This document shows, one piece after another, positions 1 through 11,337 of a DNA stretch of 64,000 nt; within the stretch, counting starts at the first letter, position 1; each line of letters starts with the position of its first letter. The stretch is from Inia geoffrensis. Taxonomy: Eukaryota; Chordata; Mammalia; Artiodactyla; Iniidae. The notes below the pieces were generated by a model, which saw only the letters and a list, made by a program, of their open reading frames with translations, was not told where the DNA came from and did not search any database. A program made the position numbers and the translations under genes. The stretch spans positions 63,670,501 to 63,734,500 of the forward strand of contig CM070901.1 of assembly GCA_036417435.1 (NCBI GenBank). Direction: 5' to 3'.

Positions 1-207
1 ACCGCATCTTGCACACCTAGAACAACAAAAAAACATTGTAATCAAATTTGCTCTGATAGAAAATAAAAATTAAATTACAAATATGAACAAGAAATAATGG
101 GACATAAAGGAATTTTTCCTGGCACATTCCATTCTAATTTTCAACCTAGAACAGGACTTCCATTAAGGCTCTGTTGCCCTGGTAAACAGATTTGGTAAAG
201 GAGAAAT

Positions 208-3200
208 GCTGCTGCCTTGTGGCTGTTTCACACAACAGCAGCTTTAAACCAAGAGCTAATGGTCACTTAATACTCAAAATATGTGCAGGACTGTAAAAGA
301 CACAGGGCCTCAAAAAATTCCTGGGTTCATAAATCGACCAGAAAATTCAAAACACGTCAACATATCAAAAAGACAATGTCAAGAGACACATTTTGCACAC
401 ACTTTTGTCTTTTCTTTCTTTTTCTTTTTGTTTTAAGAAAAATTCATGGAATAATGCTCAATATCAGGAACTAATAAAGCCATGCAAACGCAATCTATAA
501 AAACGTTCACCTTACCACCGTCAAAATGATCATCAGCAAAATCGTCTACAAAACATGAATGATAAAAGGGTTTTAGGAACTGGGTACCCTCTAGCTGCTA
601 CTGGGACATAAACTGGTAACAGCCAGTGGTCAGAAGACAATGGCGCTGCGTTTAAAGTTAAAAATTGAGCTCATCACTCTGTAATAACCTACACGGGAAA
701 GGAACCAAAGATGAATAGATAGATACATAGATATAATGAACCAGATTCTGTACACCTAGAACAAACACAAGATTTTTATCAAATTTGCTTTGATAATAAA
801 TGAAAAATTTAAAAGACAAACAAGAGGTAAGGAGATATAAGCTCTTGGGTGTGTGCCCTGACACATTCCACTCTAATTTGTAGGCTACTAACATGATTTC
901 CAGGAAGGCTCTGTTGCCCAAAAACCCAGAGTTGGAAATGTAGAAATGCTGTCGCCTTATGGCCGTTTCCTGCAAGAGTGGCTTTAAACCCACAGCTAAT
1001 GGTCACTTAACATTCACAAGGACTCAGGGAAGTAAAGGACACCAGCCCTCAAAAACTCTGCTGAGGTAGGGAATGGCCAACAAAATTCAAAACAGGAAAA
1101 ATTTTCAAGAAGATAGTATGAAGACATAAGTTTTACTCCTTGTCTTTTAAAATACAGGAAAATGGATAAAAGCTCAACGTCAGGAACTATTACACTCATG
1201 CAAATGTAATCAACAAAAAGGTTTCAACTCACACAGGTCGACTGCCCATCAACAAAAAGTCTACAAATAATAAATTTTGAAATATTTTTTGAGAACTGTG
1301 TACCCTCTAGCTGTAAGGTGGCAACAACCAATAATGAGAACAGAAAGGAGCTGCATTTAAAAGAAAAAATTGAGTTACCATTCGATGCAGCAGGCCCACC
1401 TCTGGGCCTCTTACCTGAGAAGACCAGAATCCAGAATACAGAGGCTGCAAAAGCTGCACTGCAGCCTTATTCACAATAGCCAAGACATGGAAGCAACCTA
1501 AATGTCCATCAACAGATGAATGGATAAAGAAGCAGTGGTCCATGTACACAATGGAATATTAGCCATGGAAAACAATAAAACACTGCTCTTTGAGGTACCA
1601 TAGATGAGCCTAGAGATAATCACAGAATATGAGGTAAGTTGGAAAGCAAAAGACATATATCCTATGATATCACTTATAGGTGTTAACTAACAACTGACAA
1701 AAATGGATGTATTTCCACAGAGAAAGACACACACAGACTTAGAAAAAAACTGCTTATCTACAAGGAAAGGTGGTGGCAATGGATAAATTAAGATTAGGTT
1801 TACCACACCTATACAAATACATATTAAGTACATATATCATAAAGCCCGAGCACACAGCAAAGGAGTACAGAACACTCTGTGATCCTTTACATGGGAAAAA
1901 GATCTGTACATGAATAGATATATATGATGTACTAATGAACCAGATTGTGTACACCTAGGACAAACTGTATTCTAATCATTACTCCGATTAAAACAATTAA
2001 ATTAATGAACAAGAAGTAATGAAACATAAACTTCAGGGGATTTTTCCTGGCACATTCCATTCTAATTCACAACCTGGGAACACTACTTCCAGAAAGGCTG
2101 TGCTGCCCTAGTAACCAGATATGGGAATGGAGAAATGCTGCCGCCTTGTGGCCGTTTCCCACAACAGCAGCTAATGGTCACTAAATATTCACACTCATTG
2201 CAAGCCTGTAAATGACACCTGGCCTCAAAAAAAAATCCTGGGGTCGAAAATCGACCACAAAATTCAAAAGAGGGCAACCTTCCAAGAAGAGTTTCAAGAG
2301 GTATATTGTACTCACAATTTTTTTTCTAAATAAAAGAGAAAGGTGTAGGAAAATGCTGAATATTAGGAATTATTAAAGACATGCAAGTCCAAATTACAAA
2401 AACCTATCAGCTCACACCAGTCAGAATGGCCATGAGCAAACCTTCAAAAAATAAATGCTGAAGGGGTTGTGGAAAAATGCGGACCCGCGGTGTTAATTGG
2501 GGCGTGGTAAGAGCCACTAATGAAAACACAATGCAGGTGCTTTAAAAGGTAAACATTGAGCTACCAGTCAATGAATAATACCCACTGTTGGGCCTATCAT
2601 CTGAGAAAATGAGAGTCAAAAGTCACAGGCTGGCAATACTGCACTCCAGCAATATTTACCATAGGCAACACTTGGAAGCAACAAAAATGTCCATCCACAA
2701 AGGACTGCACAAAGAGAAGTGGTCCATGTACAGAATGGAATATTACTCCAATAAAATATATAAATTTCAAAAACAAACAAAATAAGGAGACATCAGCTTT
2801 GGTGGGTTTATCCGGGCACGTTCCACTCTAATTTATAACTGAGGAACACCAGTGGCACAAAGGTCTGTTTCCCTCGGTACCAGAGTGGGGAATGTAGAAA
2901 TGCTGCCATCCTCTGGCCGATACCTGCAACAGCAGCTTTGAAATCTGTGCTAACGGGCACATGATATGCATAAATACTGCAGGGATGCAAATGAATCCTG
3001 CCCTTAAAATGTCTTTATGCAGGTAAAGGCCAAAAATTTCAAAATGTGGCACATACTTCAAGAAAACAATTTGAAGAAGTCAGCTGCAATAACAGCTTGA
3101 AAAATAAAAGGACATGCCTGAAAGCTCAATTTCAAGGGAGTATGAGACACATGCATATCCAACCACACAGAAGTATCAGCTCACACCATTCAGAATAACC

Positions 3201-4119
3201 ATCAGCAAAATAAAACTACAAATGATCAATGCTGAAGAGGTTTTGGAGAAATGCATACCCTCAATTTGAAGTGGGACGTAACCTAGTAAGAGCCACTAAT
3301 GGGAACAGAATGGAGGTGCCTTTAAAAGGTAAACGTTGAGCTACTATATGATCCAGCAGGCCCACTTCACAGGCTATATCCTAAGAAGACAGAATTGGAA
3401 AGACACAGGCAGGCAAATCTACTCTGTAGAAGTATTACAACAGCCAAGGCATGGATGGAACCAAAACATCCATCAGGAGATGAGTGGACAAAGAAAAACC
3501 AGTACATGTAGAGGTGCAATATTAGCCAAGGAAAAAAATGAAACAATGCCATCTGCAGGACCATAGAGGAATCTAGTGGTAATCATGCAACTGGTGGTAA
3601 GTAAGAAAGTGAAAGACACATATACTATCATATCACTTATGGATGTTACCTAAAAATTGATACCAATGAAGACATTTCCAGAGAGAAAGGCAATCACAGA
3701 TTCATGAAACCAACTTATGGTTCACCAAACGGAAAGCTGTGAGGATTGGATACATTATGATATTGGGGTTAACAGAGATATACAAACACATGTGAAATAT
3801 ATAATCACCAAAAACCTACAGCATACCAAGAGAAGACTACTCAACATTGTGTCATAACCTACATGGGAAAAGGATATGAAAAAGAATACATGTATGTATA
3901 TGTGTAAAAGAACCACATCTTGCACACCTAGAACAAACAAAACATTGTAATCTAATTTGCTGTGATAAAGAATAAAAATTAAACTAAAAATATGAACATG
4001 AAGTAATGAGACATAATCTTAAGGGGCTTTTCCTGGCACATTCCGTTCTAATTTACAACCTACAGCACAACTTCCATTATGGCTCTGTTGCCCTAGAAAG
4101 CAGATTTGGTAAGGAGAAG
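208..4119 (+). repeat. L1-derived satellite, higher-order unit 1 (monomers Pt-Q-R-S)
   Basis: Tandem monomers recur with a landmark near TGCTGCCGCCTTGTGGCCG at 208, 949, 2137 and 2901, followed each time by an ACAGCAGCTTTAAA / GCTAATGGTCACT stretch and a CTACCCTC-like mid landmark. The second half of each monomer reads like decayed L1 ORF2 C-terminus plus 3'UTR (for example CCATCAACAGATGAATGGAT and ACAATGGAATATTA). Each monomer has its own diagnostic text after the mid landmark: P 'CTAGCTGCTGGTGGG', Q 'GCTGGTGAGATGTAAAG', R 'GGGACGTGGTAAGAGCC', S 'CAATTTGAAGTGGGACG'. The first monomer (Pt, 208-948) is a truncated P, jumping at about 668 from the start of the L1-like part to its end. Bases 1-207 are the tail of the preceding S monomer. 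There is no credible coding function. Confidence 0.85.
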
Positions 4120-7100
4120 TGCTGCCGCCTTCTGGTCATTTCACACAATAGCACTAATGGTCACTTAAAATTCAAAATAATTGCAGGCCTGTAAATGACA
4201 CCTGCCATCAAAAAAAAATCCTGGGGTGGTAAATCGACCAGAAAATTCAAAAGACAACATTTCAAATAGACAATTTCAAAAGACATATTTTACGCAAATT
4301 TTGTCTTTTCTTTTTTTCCTCTTTAAAATAGAAGGGAACTTAAAAATGTGCACCATCAGCAATTAATAAAGCCATGCAAATCTAATTACAGAAATGTTCA
4401 CCTCACAGCCGTCAGAATGTTCTTCAGCAAAAAGTCTACAAAGAATAAATGCTGAAGGAACTGTGTACCCTCTAGGTGCTGGGCGGATATAAACTGCTAA
4501 CAGGCTGTAGTTAGAACTTAATGGAGTTGCGTTTAAGGGTAAAAATTGAGCTGCCATGTGATCTAGTAGGTCCTTTGATGCAACTATCCCCTGAGCAGAG
4601 CAGAATGGAAAAGACACAGGCTAGCAATCCTGCACTGCAGGAACATTTAACATAGCCAAGACTTAGAAGAAACCAAAATGTCCATCAACAGAAAAATGCA
4701 CAAAGAAGAAGTGGTCCATGTAAACAATGGAATATTAGCCATGGAAAACTATGAAACAGTGTCGTTTTCACCACCATATAAGGACCTAGAGATAATCACC
4801 CAACTTGGAGTAAGAAAGAAAGTGAAAGACAGGTATCCTATGACATCACTTATAGGTGTTACCTAAAAATTGATACTCATGAACTTATTTCCAAGGGAAT
4901 GAAAAGCATGGATTAAGAAAAAAAATTATGTTTAACCAAACTGAAAAGTGTAAGGAATGTGTGAATTAGGATATGGGGGTTAACAGACATGTGCTAAGAC
5001 ATATGAAATATATAATCACAAAATACCTATGGAATACCAAGAGAGGTCTACTCAACACTCTGTAATAACCTACACAGTAAAGAATCCAAAGATAAATAGA
5101 CGGATACATTGATATAATGAACCAGATTCTGTATACCTGGGAGAAACAAAAGATTTTTATCAAATATATTCTGATAATTAATAAAAATTAACTTTAAAAA
5201 TCAAACAAAAATTAAAGAGATATAAGCTCTTGGGGATGTGCCCTGGAACATTCGACTCTAATTTGCAGCCTACTATCACGATTTCCAGGAAGACTCTGCT
5301 GCCCAAAAACCCAGAGTTGGAAATGTAGAAATTCTGCCGCCTTGTGGCCGTTTTCCTGAAGAGCGGCTTTAAGCCCACAGTTAATGGTCTCTAAACATTC
5401 ACAAACATTCAGGGCTGTAAAGAACACCTGCCCTAAACAACTGTGCTGAGGTAGGGAATGGACAATAAAATTCAAACCTGTCAAATTTTTCAAGACGATA
5501 GTATGAAGAGGTAAGTTTGACTCCCTCTCTTTTTTTAAAAAAGGAAAATGGGTAAAAGCTCAACCTCAGGAAGTATCAGACTCATGCAAATCTAATCTAC
5601 AAAAAGGTTTCAACTCACACCAGTCGACTGACCATCAGCAAAATGTCTACAAACAATAAATTCTGAAAGGGTGTTAGAGAACTGTGTACCCTCTAGCTGC
5701 TGGTGAGATGTAAAGTGATAACAACCAATAATGAAAACAGAAAGGAGCTGCGATTAAAAGTAAAACTTGAGGTACCATTCAATCCAGCAGTCACACCACT
5801 GGACCCAGGTTGCAAATGCTGCACTGCAGCCTTATTCACAATACCCAAGACAGTGAAGCCACCAAAATGTCCATCAACAGATGTATGGATAAGAAAAAGT
5901 GGTCCATGTACACAATAGAATATTAGCCATGGAAAACAATGAAACACTGCTATTTGAGGCACCATATATGAGCTTGGAGATAATCACAGAACATGAGGTA
6001 AGTCAGAAAGCAAAAGACCTCTATCCTATGATATCACTTATAGGCGTTATTTAATAACTAACACAAATGAACATATTTCCAAAGAGAAAGACACTCACAG
6101 ACTTAGAAATTAAGTATGTTTACCTAAAAGGAAAGATGGGCTGAATGGATAAATTAATATTAGCATTACCATACGTTTACAAATATATATTATAAACATA
6201 TATCAAAAAGACGGACCATATAGCAAGGGAGGTCTACAGAACACTCTGTAATATTTTACATGGGAGGAGGATCTGAACATGAACAGACATACATATTGTA
6301 CAAATGAACCAGATTGTGTACACCTGGACAAACACTATCTAAACATTTTCCCGATTAAATAAATTTGAAAAGTCAAGAAGAAGTAATGAGATATAAACTT
6401 ATGGGCGTTCCTCCCGGCACATTCCATTCTAACTTACAACCTAGGAACACGACTTCCAGAAAGGTTCTGCTGCCCTATTACTCAGATTTGGGAATAGAGA
6501 AATGCTGCCACCTTGTTGCCATTTCCCACAACAGCAGCTTTAAACCTAGTGCTAATGGTCACTAAATATTCACCAAACTTGCAGTTCTGTAATGACACCT
6601 GCCCTCCAAAAAAATCCTGAGCTCGAATATCGACCAAAAATTCAAAAGAGGGCAACCTTCCAAGACAATTTCAAGAGATATATTGTACTCACACTTTATT
6701 TTTAACAGAAAACAAAAAGACATGGAAAATGATGAACTTTACGAATTTTAAAAGACATGCAAGCCCAAATTACGAAATCCTATTAGGTCACAACAGTCAG
6801 AATGGCCATTAGCAAAAACGCTTCAAACTATCAATGCTGAAGAGATTGTGGAGAAATGCGTACCCTCGGTTCTAAGGGGGACGTGGTAAGAGCAACTAAT
6901 GAAAACACAATGGAGGTGCTTTGAAAAGGAAAACATTAAGCTACTAGTCAATCAGTTACACCCACTGCTGGTCCTATCACCTGAGAATCAGAAAGTCACA
7001 GGCTGGCAATCTTGCACTCCAGCAATATTTAATATAGCCAACACTTGGAAGCAACGAAAATGTCCATCAACAGAGGAATGCACCAAGAAGTGGTCCATAT

Positions 7101-8400
7101 ACACAATGGAATATTACACCCATAAAAATATAAATTAAAATTTAAAAACAAACAAACGTTAGGAGACATCAGTTTTGGGGGGTTTATCAGGGCACATTTC
7201 ACTCTAATATATAACCGAGGAAGACCACTGGCTGGAAGGTCTGTTTGCCTAGTACCAGAACGGCTGCCGCACTCTGGCCGTTACCTGCAAAAGCAGCTTT
7301 AAAGCCTGTGCTAATGGTCACTTCATGTGAACAGGTACTGCAGGGCTGTAAATGAAACCTCCCCTCAAAATGTCTTGAGGGAGGTATTGGCCAATAAATT
7401 TCAAAATGTGTCACATACTTTAAGACAACACTTTGAAGAAATAATCTGTAATCACAGTTTGAAAAATAAAAAGGACGTGCCTTAAAGTTCAATTTCAATG
7501 GATTATGAGTCACATGCAAACTCAACCACAAAGAGGTATGAGCTCACACCAGTCAGAATATCCATCAGCAAGAAAACTACAAACAATAAATGCTGAAGCT
7601 GTTGTGGAGAAATGCATACCCTCAACTTTAAGTGGGATGTAACCTGAAAAGAGCCACTAATGAGAACAGAATCGTGGTTCAATTAGAAGGTAAACCCTGA
7701 GATACCATGTGATACAGGAGACCCAATCCTGAGCATATAATATAAGAAGACAGAATTGGAAAGACACAGGCAGGAAAATGTGCAGTAAAGCAGTATTACA
7801 ATAGCCAAGACATGGAGGCAACCAAACAGTCCATCAAGAGGTGAGTGGACGAAGAAGAACTGGTACATGTACAAATGGAATATTAGCTACGGAAAACAAT
7901 GAAACAATGCCATTTGCAGCACTGTAGATGATTATAGAGGTAATCAGGCAAATTGTACTAAGTCAGACAGCAAAAGACACATATGCTATAATATCACTTA
8001 CAGGTGTTAGCTAAAAATTGATACCAATGAAGATGTTTCCACAGAGAAAGGCAATCACAGATTCATTAAACAAAGATATGGTTCACCAAATGGAAAGGTG
8101 TGAGGTTTGGATACATTACCATATTGGGGTTAACATAGATAGAGAAACACATGTGAAATATATAATCACCAAAGACCTATGGAGTACCAAGAGAAGACTA
8201 CTCAACATTGTGTCATAACCTACATGAGAATATGACCTGAAGAATTGTAGATACATGTATATGTGTAAAAGAACCACATCTTGCACACCTAGAACAAAAC
8301 ATTTTAATCAAATTTGCTCTGATAAAAAATAAAAATTAAATTAAAAAACAACAATAAGTAATGAGATATAAACTTAAGGGAATTTTTGCTGGCACATTGC
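4120..8400 (+). repeat. L1-derived satellite, higher-order unit 2 (monomers P-Q-R-S)
   Basis: A complete four-monomer unit: P 4120-5330, Q 5331-6502, R 6503-7262 and S 7263-about 8400. Equivalent landmarks in unit 1 and unit 2 are about 4.36-4.39 kb apart for Q, R and S, which defines the higher-order period. R is short (about 760 bases) because it lacks most of the L1 3'UTR-like part and passes from the ACAATGGAATATTA stretch straight into the next monomer. Each monomer ends in an A-rich AATAAAAATTAAATT-like stretch, as expected for an L1 3' end. Confidence 0.85.
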
Positions 8401-9030
8401 ATTCTAATTTACAAGCAGAACACGACTTCCATTAAAGCTCTGTCATCACTAATAAAGCAGCTTTATAAGCAATGTTGAAGGTAGCTTAAAAGAAGTCTCA
8501 CTAATTATTGATAGTAACCAGAAAACAAACAAAAGTAAAAATCTCACTGAAAAAAGTATACATAAAGTTAGTAGATAAAACACTTATTAAACTTCTGTAA
8601 ATAATAAAAGACAACAGTAGTATTTTTTTTAAAAAGAGATGCCCAAATGAATAGAAATGAAAGACATGATGTTACAACAGCCAACACAGAAATACAAAGT
8701 ATCCTAAGATACACACAGGGCAACTCAGGGCTCAGACTGGAGACAGCCCACTCTCCATTCCCTTGTACATGACTTACAGGAGCCTAAGGAACTGAGAAGT
8801 GAGTCCTGAGGAGAGGCATAAGATAGAATATGTTAGGCATTAACGTGACTGCATTCATCTTAAACGTACCTGAACTATATTCACATGAGATGATTTTTTC
8901 ATGAATGTACATCAGCAACTCTGGTTGGAACTGCAGATCTTTGGCTTCACCACCTGTACTGACAGCATTATCTTCACCTGCTATGGACCATCTCCTATAG
9001 GATTTCCAGAACCACAAAGCATCGAAGCTT
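8400..9030 (+). repeat. Satellite-to-L1 junction with an L1 ORF2 scrap
   Basis: The last satellite monomer decays here (GACTTCCATTAAAGCTCTG, then AAGCAGCTTTATAAGCAATG). About 8,640-8,710 resembles a short piece of L1 ORF2, the stretch reading AATACAAAGTATCCTAAGA. The rest is unassigned. The same junction occurs at 58,520-59,140 with the same order of segments, so it is a property of the duplicated block and not an assembly join of one copy. Confidence 0.6.
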
Positions 9031-9645
9031 CACAGGACCCAGTGTCTGTGTGACTCCACTCCGAGTCTCACAGCCTCAACTGCACTCAGAGACTCAGAGT
9101 CTCAACAGAGATTCCAGTCTTGGAGGGCACACACAAAGTAGTGTGCACATCAGGACCCAGGGGAAAGAGCAGTCACCCGATTGGGGAATGACCGTATCTA
9201 CCTGCTAGTTTTAGAGGGTCTCCTGCAGAGGTGGGGAGTGGCTGTGGCTTACCATGGGGACAACGACACTGGCAGCAGAAATTCTGGGAAATAACCCTTG
9301 GCATGAGCCCACCCCCACAGTCTGCCATTAGCCCCACCAAGAGCAAGGTAGACTCCAATGATGTGTCGCCTCAGGCCAAACAACCAACAGGGAGGGAACC
9401 CAGCCCCATGCATCAACAGACAGATTAAACTTTTTATTAAACGTTTATTTAATCCACAGACAAGCAGGTTAAACCTCTGCCCACCACAGCAACACCCAGC
9501 TCTACCCACCACCAGTCCCTCCCATAAGGAAGCTTGCACAAGCCTCTAAGATAGACTCAATCACCGGACAGCAGACAGCAGAAGCAAGAAGAACTACAAT
9601 TCTGCAGCCTGTTGAAGGAAAACCACATTCACAGAAAGAGAGAAA
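9030..9645 (+). mobile_element. Old L1, 5'UTR (left copy)
   Basis: GC-richer sequence typical of cetartiodactyl L1 5'UTRs, including GGTCTCCTGCAGAGGTGGGG, GGGAGGGAACCCAGCCCC and CAACACCCAGCTCTACCCAC, and running directly into ORF1. The upstream edge is uncertain: the part from about 9,030 to 9,160 is L1-like only by context. The paralogous stretch is 59,150-59,773. Small ORFs on either strand here are incidental. Confidence 0.7.
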
Positions 9646-10574
9646 ATGAAAATGCAGAGGACTTTATACCAGATTAAGGAACAAGATAAATCCCCAGAAA
9701 AACAACGAAATAAGGTAGGGTTAGGCAACCTTCCAGTAAAAGAATTTGAAATAATGATAGTGAAGATGATCCAAGACTTTGGAAAAAGAATGGAGGCAAA
9801 GATTGAGAAGATGCAAGAACTGCTTAATGAAGACCTAGAAGAATTAAGGAACAAACACCTAGAAGAATTAAAGAACAAACAAACAGAGATGAACAATACA
9901 ATAACTGAAATGAAAAATACACTGAAAGGAATCAGTAGCAGAATAACTGTGGCAGAAGAACAAATAAGTGACCTGGAAGACAGAAAGGCGGAAATCACTG
10001 TCATGGAACAGAATAAAGAAAAAGAATGAAAATAAATGGAGACACCCTAAGCAACCTCTGGGACAACATTAAATGCAACAACATTCGCATTATACGGGTC
10101 CTAGATGGAGAAGAGAGAGAGAAAGGATGTGAGAAAATATTTGAAGAGATTATAGTTGAAAACTTCCCTAGCATGGGAAAAGAAATAGCCACTGAAGTCC
10201 ACAAAGAGCAGAGAGTCCCAGGCAGGATAAACCAAAGAAGAAAAATGCCGAGACACATAGTAATCAAATTGACAAAAATTAAAGACAAAGAAAAATTATT
10301 GAAAGCAACAAGGAAAAAATGACAAATAGCATACAACAGAACTTGCATAAGGTTAACGGCTGATTTCTCAGCAGAAAATCTACAAACCACAAGGGACTGG
10401 CATGGTAAAGTTAAAGTGATGAAAGGGAAGAACCTACCACCAAGAGTACTCCACCCATCAAGTATCTCACTCAGATTTGTCAGAGAAATCAAAAGATTTA
10501 CAGACAAGCAAAAGCTAAGAGAATTCAGCACCACAAAACCAGCTCTACAACAAATGCTAAAGGAACTTCTCTAA
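9646..10574 (+). pseudogene. Old L1 ORF1 (RNA-binding chaperone), broken
   Basis: L1 ORF1p is a trimeric coiled-coil RNA-binding protein that coats L1 RNA. The start codon is at 9646. The first segment (9646-10029) gives the N-terminus and the coiled coil, with EELRNKHLEELKNKQ showing two near-identical heptad pairs. It ends in a stop at 10027-10029. A second segment from 10026 in another frame carries the RRM-type part (DNIKCNNIRII, EKIFEEIIVENFPSMGKEIA) up to a stop at 10320-10322. The C-terminal domain continues in that frame to the natural end at 10572-10574 (FTDKQKLREFSTTKPALQQ). One frameshift plus one internal stop make it non-functional. The right-hand copy is at 59,774-60,698. Confidence 0.85.
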
Positions 10575-10624
10575 GTGGGAAACACAAGAGAAGAAAAGGA
10601 CCCACCAAGACAAACCCAAAACAA

Positions 10625-11337
10625 TTAAGAAAATACTAGTAGGAACATACATATTGATACTTACCTTAAACGTGAATGGATTAAATGCTCCAACCAAAAG
10701 ACACAGGCTCACTGAATGGACACAAAAACAAGACCCATATATATGTTGTCTACAAGAGACCCATTTCAGACCTAGGGACACATACAGACTGAAAGTGAGG
10801 GGATTGAAAAATATATTCAATGCAAAGGAAAATCAAAAGAAAGCTGGAGTAGCAATACTCAGATAAAATAGATTTTAAAATAAAGAATGTTACAAGAGAC
10901 AAGGAAGGACACTACATAATGATCAAGGCATCAATCCAAGAAGATAAAACAATTATAAATATATATGTACCCAACATAGGAGCACCTAAATATATAAGGC
11001 AACTTCTAACAGCTAAAAAGAGGAAATCGACAGTAACACAATAATAGAGGGGGACTTTAACACCTCACTTACACCAATGCAGATCGTCCAGACAGAAAAT
11101 TAATAAGGAAACACAAGCTTTAAATGACACAATAGACCAGATAGATTTAATAGATATTTATAGGACATTTCATCTAAAAACAGCACATTACAAGTTCTTC
11201 TCAATGGCACACAGAACATTCTCTGGGATAGATCACATCTTGGGTCACAAATAAAGCCTCAGTAAATTTAAGAAAACTGAAATCATATCAAGCAGCTGTT
11301 CCAACCACAATGCTATGAAATTAAAAATCAATTACAG
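10625..11337 (+). pseudogene. Old L1 ORF2, endonuclease part (left copy), broken
   Basis: N-terminal part of L1 ORF2p, the APE-type endonuclease that nicks target DNA. The recognisable core is LTLNVNGLNAPTKRHRL, then QKQDPYICCLQETHFRPRD and QKKAGVAIL. The expected initiating ATG, seen in the younger L1 at 14304, is ATA here and also ATA in the paralog near 60,757. A small deletion near 10,860 removes part of the SDKIDFK stretch and shifts the frame. Further frameshifts follow. The element is cut at 11,337 by the younger L1 and resumes at 18,487. Confidence 0.85.
11323..11337 (+). repeat. Target-site duplication, left copy
   Basis: AAAAATCAATTACAG occurs here and again at 18,472-18,486, immediately flanking the younger L1. 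The preceding TT|AAAAA fits the L1 endonuclease preference. The unoccupied paralogous site is at 61,453-61,467. Confidence 0.9.

Noticed and set aside
1..8400. Numerous 60-110-codon frames, mostly on the minus strand, in the satellite
   Set aside because: They recur in each monomer with different breaks, lie opposite L1-derived sequence and show no conserved protein between monomers.
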